Shown here: piece by piece, positions 22,493-34,789 of the stretch
How positions within the stretch are numbered: the first letter of the stretch is position 1
How the letters are laid out: the number at the start of each line of letters is the position of its first letter
DNA from: Bos javanicus
Taxonomy: Eukaryota; Chordata; Mammalia; Artiodactyla; Bovidae
Assembly (NCBI RefSeq): GCF_032452875.1
Contig: NC_083883.1
Coordinates: 54,372,698-54,436,697 of the forward strand
Length of the DNA: 64,000 bases
Direction of reading: 5' to 3'
Notes under the pieces: model-generated
Told to the model about the DNA's origin: nothing
Database searches by the model: none
Seen by the model: the letters and a program-made list of their open reading frames with translations, nothing else
Translations under genes and position numbers: made by a program

Positions 22493-22673
22493 GGGACTTG
22501 CCTGGTGGTCCAATGGTTAAGAATCTGCCTTGCAATGCAGGGGACTCAGGTTCGATCCCTGGTCAGAGAACTAAGATTCTACATGCCTGCAAGCAACTAG
22601 AGAGCCTGCATGCTGCAATTAGGACCCAATGCATACTAATAAATACTAAAAAATAAATAAATGAATTTTTAAA
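22493..22673 (+). mobile_element. CHR-type SINE
   Basis: 'gggacttgcctggtggtcca', 'ggttcgatccctggtcagag', and an AAATAAATAAATG tail. Confidence 0.88.
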
Positions 22674-23950
22674 AAGAATAAGCAAATGGATTAACAGAAC
22701 AGAATAGAAAGTCCAAAGTAGATAACACATGTATGGCTATTTGATTCATGGCAAAGAGAACACTGCAGAGCATGGGGGAAAGGATGATCTTTTCAATAAA
22801 TTGTGCTGGATCAATAGGATATTCATAAAGGGAAAGAAGAATCTTGACTTCTAATTCATACTATATATAAAAATCAATTTCAGGTAGGTTTTCGATCCAA
22901 ATGGAAAAGGTAAGGCCTCATAGTAGGCAAAGATTTCTTAAACAGGGCACAAAAAGCACTATCCACTAAGGAAAAGATTAATATTATACATTACTTTCAA
23001 ATTAGAAATTTCTGCTCATCAAAAGACACTAATAAGAGGGCGAAAGAGCAAGCCATTGATTAGGAAAATATACGTTTGACCCAAAGACTGGTATCCAGAT
23101 TATTTATAAACTCCTACAATTCAATAAGAAAAAGATAGATACCCCAATAAAGAAAAGGACAAAAGCCTCAAGCAAACACAATAAAAGAAGATATCCAGAT
23201 GGCTGATTTAAAAAGTGTTCACCACCATTAGTCATTAGGGAAGTGCAAATGAAAGCAGCAGTGATCTACTACTCCAAACCACCAGCATGACAAAAATTAA
23301 AACGACAGTATCAAATGTTGACAAAATGATACAGAGCAACCGGAACTCTCATGTTCTTTTGGTGAGAGAACAAACCAGGACAATCACCCTGTAAGATCCT
23401 CAGCCTCTAAAGGTGAGCACAGGCACATCCGGTTCTTCTACTCCTGAAGATGTGTGTGCTCTATACATCAAAGACTTTTACGAGAAAGCATGGAGGCACC
23501 GTTCAAAATAGTCAACAACCGGATGTAACCCAAGGGACTATCAAAAGAATAAGGGACACATTACATGTGTGTGACATATTCACACAGCAGAATAGTACAT
23601 GGCAATGAAAAAGAGCCAGCTATTGCTATACAGAAACATATGGATGAATCCCATGGTAGGTTCAGAAAAAGAAACCAGACAGAAGGGAAACATACTCAAT
23701 GATTCCATTCATGGAAATTTCCAAAACAGGCAAAACTACAGTACAATGGAGAGAGGTCACTACAACGTACTGAGTGGGGAGGTGACTAGAAGACATGAAG
23801 AGTCTCAGGTACACGTATTGTCACCCTCCCTGAGTGGAGCAGTGGTTACACAGCTGTGCTCTGTTTGTGTTGATTCACTGGGCTGCACCAAACTTGACTG
23901 TCACGCACATTTCTGTGTAAGTTCTACTTCCAGTTTTAAATTTCCACTGT
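22674..23950 (+). mobile_element. L1 LINE ORF2 end and 3' UTR
   Basis: Sequence follows the order of L1 ORF2 C-terminus ('atcttttcaataaattgtgc', 'tctgctcatcaaaagacact', 'catcattag'-type block near 23230) into the 3' UTR. It is highly mutated, with no open frame. Confidence 0.8.
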
Positions 23951-24138
23951 CCCCTGTGTAAACAAAGGTTTGTTATTTACTTTGCTAAGTAAGTACATTA
24001 GAAAAGTCCACCATCTAATCTCGATTTTATCCCAAAAAAGGAAGGGACATTTGAATATCGAAAAGCTCACAAAGAAAAATATCAGGATAGAAGAGTTCAT
24101 TAAGTTGAGTAAATCTATCTTTATGAAAGTTTTATTCA

Positions 24139-24345
24139 AATGTTAGTTGCTCAGTCAGAGTCGTGTCTGACTCTGCAACCCCATGGACTGTGGTCCACCA
24201 GGCTCCTCTGTCCATGGAATTATCCAGGCAAGAATACTAGAGTGGGTAACCATTCCCTTCTCCAGGGGATCTTCCTGACCCAAGGATCAAATCTGGGTCT
24301 CCTGCATTGCAGCCAGATTCTTTACCATCTGAGCCATGAGGCTCT
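24139..24345 (-). mobile_element. Bov-tA SINE
   Basis: A complete reverse Bov-tA from tail 'gttagttgctcagtcagagt' to head 'gattctttaccatctgagcc'. Confidence 0.88.
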
Positions 24346-24359
24346 AAAACCCATCCCAA

Positions 24360-25260
24360 TTTGCATGTCCAGCCCACTCCTGACTCCCAGCCTTGGCTTT
24401 TGTTCCACCTACACTCCCACGACCTCCACTTGAATGTGTAACAGATACTGTAGCCCCAACACATTCAAAACCCACCCCTGACCTTTTGCCCCAGATTTGC
24501 TCTATGCACAGTTTTTACCATCTCCATTGATGGTAACTCCACCTTCAACTGTTCACCAAAAGCCTTAGAGAGACATTTGACTCTTCCCACTCATCACCTA
24601 CATCTAATCTATTAGGAAATTTTGTTGAAACTACCTTCCAAATATATACATAACCCAGCTATTCTTCATTTCCACTGCTACCAATCTGGCTAAAGGGAAG
24701 AGTTGTAATATACATTAATGGTATGTTACACACATGTGTGCAAGTGTATGTGTGTATACACATTCAGGCACACACACATCATCATTCTTCACCTGGATTG
24801 CTCACAACTGATTATTAGTCCTGCCACCACTACAGAAGCCAAAGTGTTTGTCGTGTCTGACTCTGCGATCCCATGGACTGTACCCTGCCAGGCTCCATGG
24901 GATTCTCCAGGCAAGAATAGTGGAGTGGTAGCTATTCCCTTCTCCAGGGAATCTTCCTGACCCAGGGATCAAACCGGGGTCTCCTACATTGCAGGCAGAT
25001 TCTTTACCATCTGAGTCACCAGGGAAGCCCAAGTGGCTCTTTAAAAACTGGAAGTAAGAACATGTCATTCCTCTGCTCAGAAGTCACAGTCCTCACAGTG
25101 GTCTATAAACCCTTCTCTTCATCCTCATCTCCCACTTCCCTGCCCCTTACTGTCCCTCAAACACATCAAGAGCCCCTTTCCTTGCTAACTGCCATTCAGG
25201 GATCACTGTGAGCTCCCAGGGATGCCCTCAGATCCTTGCCAGGTGGCCCCCCATAACATG
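24360..25260 (+). mobile_element. L2 LINE, split by Bov-tA
   Basis: L2 blocks on both sides of the SINE: 'ccactgctaccaatctggct' and 'tcacctggattgctcacaac' before, 'ctttaaaaactggaagtaag' and 'tcattcctctgctcagaagt' after. Confidence 0.7.
24848..25024 (-). mobile_element. Bov-tA SINE with probable TSD
   Basis: Reverse Bov-tA in L2. The flanks gaagccaaagtg (24836-24847) and gaagcccaagtg (25025-25036) agree at 11 of 12 positions. Confidence 0.88.
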
Positions 25261-25469
25261 GCTGTTTGCTTTCCCCAGATAGGCAGGAGAATTAAGACAG
25301 TGTTACATAACACAATGTGATCACGGGAATGACAGTTCATCACCCTTGGCAGGTAATAGAACATAATCAAAGGAATGACATCATACTCTTAAGTACTACC
25401 AATTGGCAGGGTAGGAATCTTGGAGTCATCTCAGATTTCTACCACAGATTCCTAGCAAATATTAGTAGC
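25261..25469. other. Unrecognised DNA
   Basis: No gene or repeat recognised. Confidence 0.35.
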
Positions 25470-25680
25470 TCTATCAGCTTGCTCTGTACCAGGCTCTGCT
25501 CTATGGAATTCAAACAAGTTTGAGCCCTGTTTAAGTAGATGATAATATTATGCTTTACACATGTTACAGTTGAGGAAACTGATACTCAGGAGGTCCAGGT
25601 AGCTTGCCCAGGCTCACAAAGTCAGTATTCACCATGCAGAGTGGCATACCCATGACTACAGGAGGACAGTGGTAAGACTT
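25470..25680 (-). mobile_element. MIR SINE
   Basis: Reverse MIR: 'ttacagttgaggaaactgat' followed by 'agcttgcccaggctcacaaa'. Confidence 0.7.
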
Positions 25681-25864
25681 GTAAGCATGAATCATTCCCT
25701 TGTTATTTTTAGCTTCCTTGTAAAATTTTAATACCACCAGATTAGTACCTAATTAAAATTATGCCTGCCTGCTCACACTGGTGATTGGTGCCCCATCCAG
25801 GAATAAGCGGCAAACAAGCAAAGCTTGAAATTCATTCAGCACACCCTTGGTTGTTGCAAACCCT

Positions 25865-26044
25865 AGTGTTTTGGTTCTTTCTCAATCCTTAGCCTACATC
25901 AGAATCTCCAGGATGACTATTGAAACCCAGATTATTGGCCCTACCCCAGCTTCTCATTCACTAGGTCTGGGTTAGGGCCCAAGAGCCTGCATTTCTAATA
26001 AGACCCCCAGTGATGCTGGTCCAGGATGACTTTGAATCCCACTG
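25865..26044 (+). mobile_element. MER5-type hAT-Charlie element
   Basis: MER5-like blocks: 'tacatcagaatctccaggat', 'tcactaggtctgggttaggg', 'gcctgcatttctaataagac' and a terminal 'ccactg'. Confidence 0.75.
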
Positions 26045-26052
26045 CACTAGGA

Positions 26053-26190
26053 CAGTGGTCCTTAAATCGCCTGAAGTAGGAGCTCCTGGGAGTTTTTGTT
26101 GCATAGATTGAACAGAACAGCAATGAGACCCCAGTAATCAGACTGTCTGGGGTGGAGCTGTGAGTCTGCATTTTCCACAACCTCCCAGTG
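26053..26190 (+). mobile_element. Second MER5-type element, tandem
   Basis: Begins 'cagtggtccttaaatcgcct' exactly 8 bp after the previous element ends and contains 'ctgtctggggtggagctgtg'. It lacks a clear 3' terminus. Confidence 0.65.
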
Positions 26191-26850
26191 ACCATGAAAG
26201 ATTCAAGTCAAAAAAACACTCCAAAAAGGAGCATGACCTCCAAGCTCTCTTGCTTGGCTGAAGTTAGGCTTAAATTGGAAAAGTTTAAGAAGTCCTAGCC
26301 AAGAGGAGACCTGAGATCACAGCTATGAATAGCAGTGGCTGTCATCTCCTGGGAGATCAGACAAAAACCAGCACAACGTCCAAGTCCATAAGAGATGCCT
26401 CACTGGAAAAGAAGAAGCTCTTGGGGTGATCCGTGTAGCCGCACAATCAGTTCCTGACCTTGCATGGCCTAGAGCTCTCTGATGATCTAACCAAACCCTT
26501 CTCCATCCACAGGGCAGCTCTGGGGAGCATCCCACTGCTGCCTGCCTTGAGCTCCATCTTGGACTGTGGGCAGCTTGGAAGTCCTACGCACAGAGACCAA
26601 GTCCACAGTGCAAGGTGTCCAGAAATATCCATGTCAAGACCCACCTCTCACAAGTCTTCTCTGCCTGACAAGAGAGGGGCCACACAGAGCACTTCTTGAG
26701 TTTTTATGATTGATAGCTTCTCCCTCTCCCTTGTTAAAATCTTCCCACTATTTCCAATGTTTGTGTACCTGAGTTGTCAAGAACAAGAGCTTGTGTCTCT
26801 TCTGGACACCTTGTAACACCTTGTCCTGGGGGAAAACTTAGATGCTTTTT
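26191..26850. other. Unique DNA
   Basis: No repeat recognised. Short open frames on both strands (26323-26699) lack splice signals or domains. Confidence 0.4.
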
Positions 26851-26852
26851 AA

Positions 26853-28020
26853 AAAAAATTTTATTGAAGTATAGTTGATTTACAATGTTCATTTCTGCCA
26901 TACAGCAAAATCAGTTATACATACATCTTTTTCATATTCTTTTCCTTTATAGTTTATCACAGGATAAACTCCTGTGATTTTGGGCTCCAAAATCACTGCA
27001 GATGGTGATTGCAGCCATGAAATTAAAAGACACTTACACCTTGGAAGGAAAGTTATGACCAACCTAGACAGCATATTAAAAAGCAGAGATATTACTTTGC
27101 CGACAAAGGTCTGTCTAGTCAAGGCTATGGTTTTCCCAGTAGTCATGTAGGGATGTGAGAGTTGGACTATAAAGAAAGCTGAGCACCAAAGAAATTATGC
27201 TTTTGAACTATGGTGTTGGAGAAGACTCTTGAGAGTCCCTTGGACTGCAAGGAGATCCAACCTGTCCATCCTAAAGGAGATCAGTCCTGGGTGTGCATTG
27301 GCAGGTCTGATATTGAAGCTGAAACTCCAATACTTTGGCCACCTGATGCGAAGAGCTGACTCATTTGAAAAGACCCTGATGCTGGGTAAGATTGAGGGAA
27401 GGAGGAGAAGGGGACGACAGAGGATGAGATGGTTGGATGGCATTACTGACACAATGGACATGAGTTTGGGTGGGCTCTGAGAGTTGGTGTTGGACAGGGA
27501 GGCCTGGCGTGCTGCAGCTCAAGGGGTCGCAAAGAGTCGGACACGACTGAGCGACTGAGCTGAACTTATCACAGGATATTGAATATATTTCCCTCTACTA
27601 TACAGGACCTTGTTGTTTATCCATCCTACATACAATAGTTTGCAATTTGCTAATCCCAAGCCCTCAATCGCTTCCTCCCCTGTTCTCCGTCCCCCTTTGG
27701 CAACCACAAGTCTCTCCTCTGTCTGTGAGTCTGTTTCTGTTTCACAGATGAGTTCATTTGTGTCATATTTTAGATTCCACGTATCAGTGACATCATATGG
27801 CATTTGTCTTTCTCTTTCTGACTTACTTCACTCCATATGACAGTCTTAGGTCCATCCATGTAGCTGCAAATGACATTATTTCATTCTGTTTTTGCAGCTG
27901 AGTAATATTCCGTTGTCATTCATGCATGCACCACATCTTCTTTACCCACTCATCTGTTGATGGATATTTAGGTTGTCTCCGTATCTTGGCTACTGTGAAC
28001 AGTGCTGCCATGAATGTGGG
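26853..28020 (-). mobile_element. L1 LINE 3' portion, split by BovB
   Basis: Artiodactyl-type L1 in reverse: 'ttttattgaagtatagttga', then after the BovB 'ccttgttgtttatccatcct', 'gtctgtgagtctgtttctgt' and 'ggctactgtgaacagtgctg'. Confidence 0.85.
26967..27565 (+). mobile_element. BovB LINE 3' end with 13-bp TSD
   Basis: A 599-bp 5'-truncated BovB inside an L1. The duplication ttatcacaggata is exact at 26954-26966 and 27566-27578. Stop codons are present, including one near 27150. It ends 'gactgagcgactgagctgaa'. Confidence 0.95.
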
Positions 28021-28770
28021 AGGTTTCAGTACCCTCACCTCAGCACCCCCATGATGAGTGGGATGGTAAGGGAGAGTTCCAAATCCATTTTAAGTCAATG
28101 CTTTTCAGACCCTCTAAGAACACAACTCCTGGATCCAGCCAGGCCCTCCTTTGGTTTCTGTCTGAGGTTCAGTCGGTAGGTAAATCTTGAATGGAATGAT
28201 AGAATTTGTCTTGGACAGGATTTCATTGCTACAGATGTGAAAAACACCCATCAGCCCTTCATCACTTTGATCATGTGATTATTTCTGCAATGCACATCTT
28301 CACGTCCCCCTTTAGACAAGAGGCAATCCCATGGACCTGGTCTTAGCCTCTCTCTTCAGATCTCGGAGGAGAAGGAATTCAGCCCTGAATCTGGTCCTAG
28401 TAGCTGAGGTGACAGAAAGACATTAAATGACACTTTTTATTCTCTCAAGTGACAGTTTCCAGTGGTCTTTTTAAAGCGTGTGCTCCCATACAAACTGGAC
28501 AAATCACCAACTCGGCAGCCACCAAAGAGACCCAGATAAATGAGTTTCGATGAGAAACTGCACTCAGGCCTGAGAGGAAGAGTGAAATTCTCTTCTGACC
28601 TGAGAACTGAGGCACTAGGCGCTCACCAAAAATTAGACTCCACCTGTGTGCTGGGCAGTGGGGGCCACACAGGAAAAGGCCAGTTGCTCCAAGCTCTCCC
28701 CTCTAAGGTTGCCTTTGCTTGGTGACAGTGGTCTTTGTCCTACTCCAAGTTCATGGTTCTCTAACACTTT
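28021..28770. other. Unique DNA
   Basis: No repeat or supported exon. Confidence 0.4.
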
Positions 28771-28774
28771 CTAT

Positions 28775-28950
28775 CAGTTTTATATCTTCCCTATTGCTCC
28801 TACCTTATAGAGAACATTTTACACAAATAGCTGTGGTTCAGAGAGATTTAAAACAATAACAATGGGGGAGAAATAACCTGTCTGAAGTCACACTATTTAA
28901 TGGATAAATAGCAGAGCAAAGTTTGAACTCAGATCTGACACCAAATAATG
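28775..28950 (-). mobile_element. MIR SINE, diverged
   Basis: Reverse MIR: 'ggttcagagagatttaaaac', 'ataacctgtctgaagtcaca', 'agtttgaactcagatctgac'. Confidence 0.6.
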
Positions 28951-28954
28951 TCCT

Positions 28955-29668
28955 TGATGTTGTTGTTGAGTTGCCCAGTCGTGTCCGACTCTTTGCGACC
29001 TGCCAAGCCTTTCTGTCCCTCACCACTTCCTGAGGTTTGCCCAAGTTCACGTCCATTGCATTGGGGATGCCATCCAGCCATCTCATCCTCTGACACCCTC
29101 TTTTCCTTCTGCCCTCAATCTTTCCCAGCATCAGAGACTTTTCCAGTGAGTCAGCTGTTCACATCAGAAGACCAAAATATTGGAGTTTCAGCTTCAGCAT
29201 CAGTCCTTCCAATGAGTATTCAGGGTTGATTTCCCTTAAGATTGACTGGTTTGATCTCCTTGCTGTCCAAGGCACTCTCAGGAGCCTTCTCCTGCACCAC
29301 AGTTCGAATGCATCAATTCTTTGATGCTCCATCTTTCTTTATGGTCCAGCTCTCACAATCATACATGACCTCTGTGAAGACTATAGCTTTGACTATATAT
29401 GGACCTTTATCAGCAGAGTAATGCCTCTGCTTTTCAACACACTGTCTGGGTTTGTCATAGCTTTCCTGTCAAGAAGCAAATTTCTTCTGAGTTCGTGGCT
29501 GAAGTCACCATCTGCAAGATGAGGAAATTTGTCACTGCTTCCACCTCTTCTCCCTCTATTTGCCATGAAGTAATGGGGATGGATGCCATGATCTTAGTTT
29601 TCTTAGTATTTACTTTTAAGCCTGCTCTTTCATTCTCCTCCTTCACTATACTCTTGTGGAATCACTTT
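28955..29668 (-). mobile_element. BovB LINE 3' portion
   Basis: About 710 bp of reverse BovB, from the tail complement 'gttgttgttgagttgcccag' to a diverged internal region. The reverse transcriptase frame is broken many times. Confidence 0.88.
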
Positions 29669-29969
29669 CAAGGGACTCCAAGGGCCGGAACCCAATCCTA
29701 ATTCATGACAATCATCTTCATGTGTAATTTCTTCCCCTTTTGCAGATCAGTATCATGTCTTACAAGTTTTTTGAGGACATAGCTTTCTACTCAAAATGCT
29801 TCTGCCTGGGCCTACAGAGTGATGGATGCCATGGGATGGATTCTAAAATGAGATTTTCAAAGTGTCAAAATTACTACAGCTCTCAAGAGAAGCAATGTTC
29901 TCCTTCAGTTTCAGAAAGTAAGAGAACTCCCACACTTCTGAGTCAGTCAGGAAGGATTACAATCTTCCC

Positions 29970-30290
29970 AGATTTTTATTGGAGGATAGCTGTTTTACAA
30001 TGTTGTGTTAGTTTTTGCTGTACAGCAGAATGACTCAGCTATATGTATACACGTATCCCCTATTTTTTGATTTCCTTCCCATTTAGGTCAATACAGAGTG
30101 CTGAGTAGAGTTCCCTGAGCTACCTACAGCAGGTTCACTAGTTATCTATTTTATACATAGCAGTGTATATACATCAATTCCAATCTCCCAATCCATCCCA
30201 CCCCTCTCCCTTTCCCCTCACCCTGGTATACAGACATTTAGTCCTCTACATCTATGTCTCTATTTCTATTTTGTAACTCAGATCAAGGAA
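29970..30290 (-). mobile_element. L1 LINE 3' UTR
   Basis: Artiodactyl L1 3' end in reverse: 'tttttattggaggatagctg', 'ttttgctgtacagcagaatg', 'ctatgtctctatttctattt'. Confidence 0.8.
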
Positions 30291-32543
30291 GGATTATAAT
30301 CTTTTCTCATTATTGAAAAGCCCCCAGACATTGAGTGGGAATTAGTGCCCATTTAAAGTGGCTAGTCCAATGTCCAGCCATCCCAACTCACAACCATCCT
30401 CTGGGTTTAAATGAGGGCTCCACACACCTCAACATTTGAAATGACTTCCGTACAGCCAAACCAGAAACCAGGGTCCACAGCTGCTTCTGCTCTTCCTTCG
30501 ACATCCCCACCCCCACGATTTCCATCCTGCCTTACTCTCACAGGGTATAGCTCAGACTGAATCTTTCCATAAGACTGACAGAACTATTCTCCTCCTCTCA
30601 TAAATGCTTAATTAGTTCCACTACATTTTCAAACCAGGCTTTAATCATAAGAAGCCAAGAAAGACATTTTATCCTGAATAAGCCCAAGCACTGAATATTG
30701 ATTTGAGATTCTCTGAAGAAAGTGTGGGTGGAGGAACAGGTGGGCAATAATAAAGCAGGGCACAAGAAGACCTTTGAGGGGGAAAGAAACTGACTGAGCT
30801 AGAACAGATCCAGGAAGATTCTCCCTCGTTCACAATCTTTCCATCCTCCAAGGATAGAGTGAGCCCTCCCTCTCCTCACCTGCCAGGAGAGGAAAAACTT
30901 TATGCCCCTCCTTATCCCCCTGCCCCAGAAAACAGCACATAGCCTTTTTCAGATTTACACATACTTTATCATCAGGCATCCCAGGAGGGAGAGACACCCA
31001 AACAAAGAGCCATTAGTTGAAAATACCCGCAAGCTGCCTGGATTGTATTTATCCTTGCAGACACATATTTAGTTGTCATCAAGAAACCAGTGCAACTAAA
31101 TGACGTGTCAGCCAACCTCACAACAACCTCAAGGCAGAATGCTAGGATTCTTGCTCACCTAGCATTTGCATAAGTAACATTTACACCTACACTCCACCCA
31201 AGTGCCCATCTTTTCATCCATGGAGAGATCTCATAGGTAAAGCACCTGCTATATATCTGTTGATTTCATCTGTCTACAGATCAGAAGAACCAGAAGTACT
31301 AGTTCAAGGAGCAGCCCAGGCAGTGGCCTTGTCCCTTCTCTCTGGCCTTGAAAAACCAGCATTCCTTTTAAGTTCTGCTCACCTAAGTCCTTAGCAACTC
31401 TTGTCATTACATTGTTTGGGGTGAGCACAGGTCCTGCCATGACAGATTTCTGCAAACACAACAAATTCTATGGCTCAGCATCCTGGCTGGGGATGTTTCA
31501 CCACTGGAGAAATTCATGACCCTTGAAAGCAGGATGAGGTGCAGGCCTCACGAGTCTTGAGTCGACTGAGAAACGAGGGAAGAGCAGATTGTTCTGCTTG
31601 GATTGTGCTGAGATCTTTTATCAGTGACCAACTAAGAAATGCTGTGATTCTCCCCTGGCTGTCTTCTGGCCTCCATGTGGCTCCAAGGTCTATTCCCAAG
31701 TGCTAGCGGTCACAAAGGGACTTTTGTTCAAATTGGGGACAACCAGGGTGGTGCCACCTGACAAACTGGGATTTTTAATGAACGCTTAGTACCCAGGGGA
31801 GTGAGTTGTTTCAGCTGGAGCTTTCTCAGCCAAAGGGCTACACTTGGGCTTACAACAATAGGCTCTGTGCAAGAAGGCGTGTCCTCCTTTGAAAACCTCC
31901 AACTTTCTCGTGACCTTTCACACTACCCTCAAAGGCAACTGGCTGGTCCTTCATGCTAGAGCAGGCAGGAGAGTCTTTCTAGGCCACAGGACAACATGAT
32001 GATGGGGGCTATATTTCCCTAGCATGCCAGCTTTCTCAACTCCTCACCTGACGCCTCCCTGATGGGCCTAAAAATAAACTACGTCTTCATACAAAAACAA
32101 AGTCCAGAAACTCTGTCTCAAGCAAAAAAACCTACCAGCTGCTAAAATGTGCCTGGGGCTTTCTTTCATCTAAATTATTCAATTTCTGCAGGTCAGATGA
32201 GAGCAGAGTCTCTTTGCCCGGTCTTCTATTCCTTCTACTTTCGTTACTGCGAATCTGTGTTATAAATTTGCTTATGGACATTGCTTTCTTCAGATCCCAA
32301 AGAATCTTCTAGAGAATCAACTCTAGTTGAGGGTGAGCACAACCTTTTTCACAATGAACTACACAATCTTATCATCTCACTCAGTTCGAGCACTCAAACT
32401 ACCATCTAAATTAAAAAACTGTCACCATTGGAGAAGATACTCCCAACCCCACTCAGAAACTCTTCATTGGAAGATTAAGCGTCCCCCACAATCCAACCTG
32501 AAGGCCACCGGGCCGAGTCAGCTTTGCTTCTGAGAAAACATTG
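30291..32543. other. Long unique segment
   Basis: About 2.2 kb without a recognised transposon, the longest such stretch left of the CpG island. No ORF over 75 codons, splice pair or conserved domain is seen. A perfect MEF2-type core CTAAAAATAA lies at 32068-32077. Non-coding intron or intergenic DNA is the simplest reading. Confidence 0.45.
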
Positions 32544-32556
32544 TGAAACTGGATGT

Positions 32557-32763
32557 GTGTGTTTGGTCACTCAGTCGTGTCTGGCTCTTTGTGACACCAT
32601 GGTCTTTAGCCCTCCAGGCTCCTCTGTCCATGTGATTTCCCAGGCAAGAATACTGGACTGGGTAGCCATTTCATCCTCTAGGGGATCTTCTTGACCCAGG
32701 GATTGAACCTACATCTCCTACATTGCAGGCAGATTCTTCACTGCTGAACCACCAGCAAAGCCC
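32557..32763 (-). mobile_element. Bov-tA SINE with 13-bp TSD
   Basis: A complete reverse Bov-tA. The duplication tgaaactggatgt is exact at 32544-32556 and 32764-32776. Confidence 0.93.
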
Positions 32764-32776
32764 TGAAACTGGATGT

Positions 32777-32905
32777 TATTTTTCAGTTACTCAGTCATGT
32801 CTGACTCTTTGCAACCTCATGGACTGCAGCCCACCAGGCTTCCCTGTCCTTCAACAGCTCCCAGAATTTGCTCAAACTCATGTCCATTGAGTTGGTGATG
32901 CCAGA
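32777..32905 (-). mobile_element. BovB LINE 3' scrap
   Basis: Reverse BovB tail region, 'gactctttgcaacctcatgg' to 'gtccattgagttggtgatgc', directly next to the Bov-tA duplication. Confidence 0.75.
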
Positions 32906-33200
32906 CCCAGTTTTCCCCACAGCCAATCCCTCCCATCAGGAAGCTTTCACAAGCCTCTTATCCTCATCCATCAGAGGGCAGACAGAATGAAAATCACAAT
33001 CACAGAAACTGGATGAGGCCACTAAAAATTTGGATTGTTTGTGAAAGGGCTTCTGAATGAAGACGCAACACCAATGCCTCTGGGAATTGGTTATCTTTAG
33101 CATCTCCTCCCAGAGAGGAGGGCCTGGACCTGAGGGCAGCAGGGACACAGGTTGATGTCAACCTCTGTCATTCCAGAAATCCCTGACTTCCCAGCATACA
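32906..33200. other. Unrecognised DNA
   Basis: No repeat or gene recognised. Confidence 0.35.
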
Positions 33201-33264
33201 AACACACACACACACACACACACACACGCACGCGCGCACGCACACACACACACACACACACACA
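33201..33264. repeat. (CA)n(CG)n(CA)n alternating tract
   Basis: 64 bp of strict purine-pyrimidine alternation: CA units, a central GCACGCGCGCACG block and more CA. Such tracts readily form Z-DNA. The 82-codon His/Thr frame across it is an artefact. Confidence 0.95.
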
Positions 33265-34251
33265 GAGGCACACCAACACACATCCTTCAGAAGGCTTGCC
33301 TCAAATTCTGCCACCGCTTGTGCCAGGGCTGAGCCTGGAACCCCCAGTAGGGGTTTTCTCTGCCAGTGCCTCTTGGTGTAATACGGAACTTAAGCCCTAG
33401 ACCCTACCCTGCCAAACTCCGGGCACAGCTCTGGGGGTCAGTCAATCTCAGTGCGGGGAGACATAGCCAACTGACCACTAATACTGGTAGAAGAGATAAG
33501 AAATGCACCTCCAGCCCAGAGGGGGTGCCCTGTGGTCCATTTCATGAAAGATATGACCTCTCAGGGGGGGATTCCACTCGTGAAAAACATTTTTCTTCAA
33601 TGTTTCAGCCACAAACTTAGGATAGGAACACAACTTCAAGAGAGGTAGGAACAAAAGCCACCCACGCACGACATTTCTTCCCTCTGAGTTAATGGAGCCA
33701 GGAAGCCACACGCACACACACACACACAATAACTACTCCAGTCATCACCTAAGAGGATGCGTGTTTTGCTTTGCAATGGTCTTCACACAACCTGGGAAGT
33801 CTTCCCAACAGTCACAAGCAGCATCACAAACACTTTTGGTCAGTTTGCCTGACGGTCCCTAGGAATGAGATCTGCATCAGGAGAGAATTTTCAGGAATGC
33901 ATTCGGCTCTCTCCTGTGGGTGGGACACCGCTGGCTGCAGAGGAGACATACTCTGCAATAATGCTTAGCTTTGGTCTTGCCTCATGCTGGTTTTGATGAT
34001 GCCAGGCTGACACAGAGTGGAACTCACAGGGTGAGTTCCCAAGACACTGTAGGGCATACATCTGGTCCAGTCACTGAAGCAAAGGGGGTACTCAGGAACA
34101 GACTCAAGGTCCGATACTGGCTGTCAGAATGGAAGATGTTAAGGGCCAGGAGGGAGCAGAAACCAGGATCAGCTGCACAGACAAGAAAGCCAAGACACAA
34201 AGCCTAGAATGGGCCAAAGCACACTGAACACTGGGGAGAGGTGGGCCAGGG
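33265..34251. other. Unique DNA with a short microsatellite
   Basis: No transposon recognised. A (CA)n of about ten units lies at 33708-33728. Confidence 0.45.
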
Positions 34252-34453
34252 CAGCGGTCCCCAAGCTTATCAGCACCAGGAACTGGTTTCGTGGAAGATG
34301 GTTTTCTCATGGACCAGGGCAGGGTGGGGGTGAGGGAGGTGGGTTTGAGGTGATTCAAGTGCATTACATTCACTGTGCACTTTATTTCTAACCTAATGCC
34401 ACTGCTGATCTAACAGGAGGTAACAATCTGCAGCTCACAGTCTGGGGACCCCG
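34252..34453 (+). mobile_element. Non-autonomous hAT element, copy 2
   Basis: 202 bp, related to 1186-1381 (shared 'caagtgcattacattcact'-like core). The flanking octamers ggccaggg (34244-34251) and ggtcaggg (34454-34461) differ at one base. Confidence 0.75.
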
Positions 34454-34789
34454 GGTCAGGGGAATTCAGGCCAGTTCAACTACTCCAGAGAACAGTGTCC
34501 TCTGAGTATGTGCTAAGCCCAGCCTTTTGTCCCACAGGGTTTTAGAAGTGCCACCCCTGGCACTTATACCTAAGGTGTTATACCTTAACACCTTCAACCT
34601 CTGGCCTCTGAGCAGCTGCCACCGCAGCTGGTTGTGCATTTCTCTCTCCAGCCTTGAAATGATTTGGTGTACCTCTTTTCCAGGAGATATGGTGGACTAG
34701 AAAAAATGCTACAGAACATTTGGAAACATAATGAGCATCCTTATAAATAACAAAGTTCAGCTTTCGGAGTCAGGGAAATCTACTGGGGT
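34454..34789. other. Unique DNA with a hairpin
   Basis: Contains a perfect 9-bp inverted repeat AAGGTGTTA/TAACACCTT with a 5-nt loop at 34572-34594. Nothing else is recognised. Confidence 0.5.

Noticed and set aside
22493..22570. tRNA gene
   Set aside because: The tRNA-like box is the head of a CHR SINE. The acceptor stem is not formed and the body continues into SINE sequence. The same holds for every Bov-tA head.
33097..33400. Small proteins rich in alternating Cys/Val or His/Thr
   Set aside because: Produced by reading through the CA/CG microsatellite.
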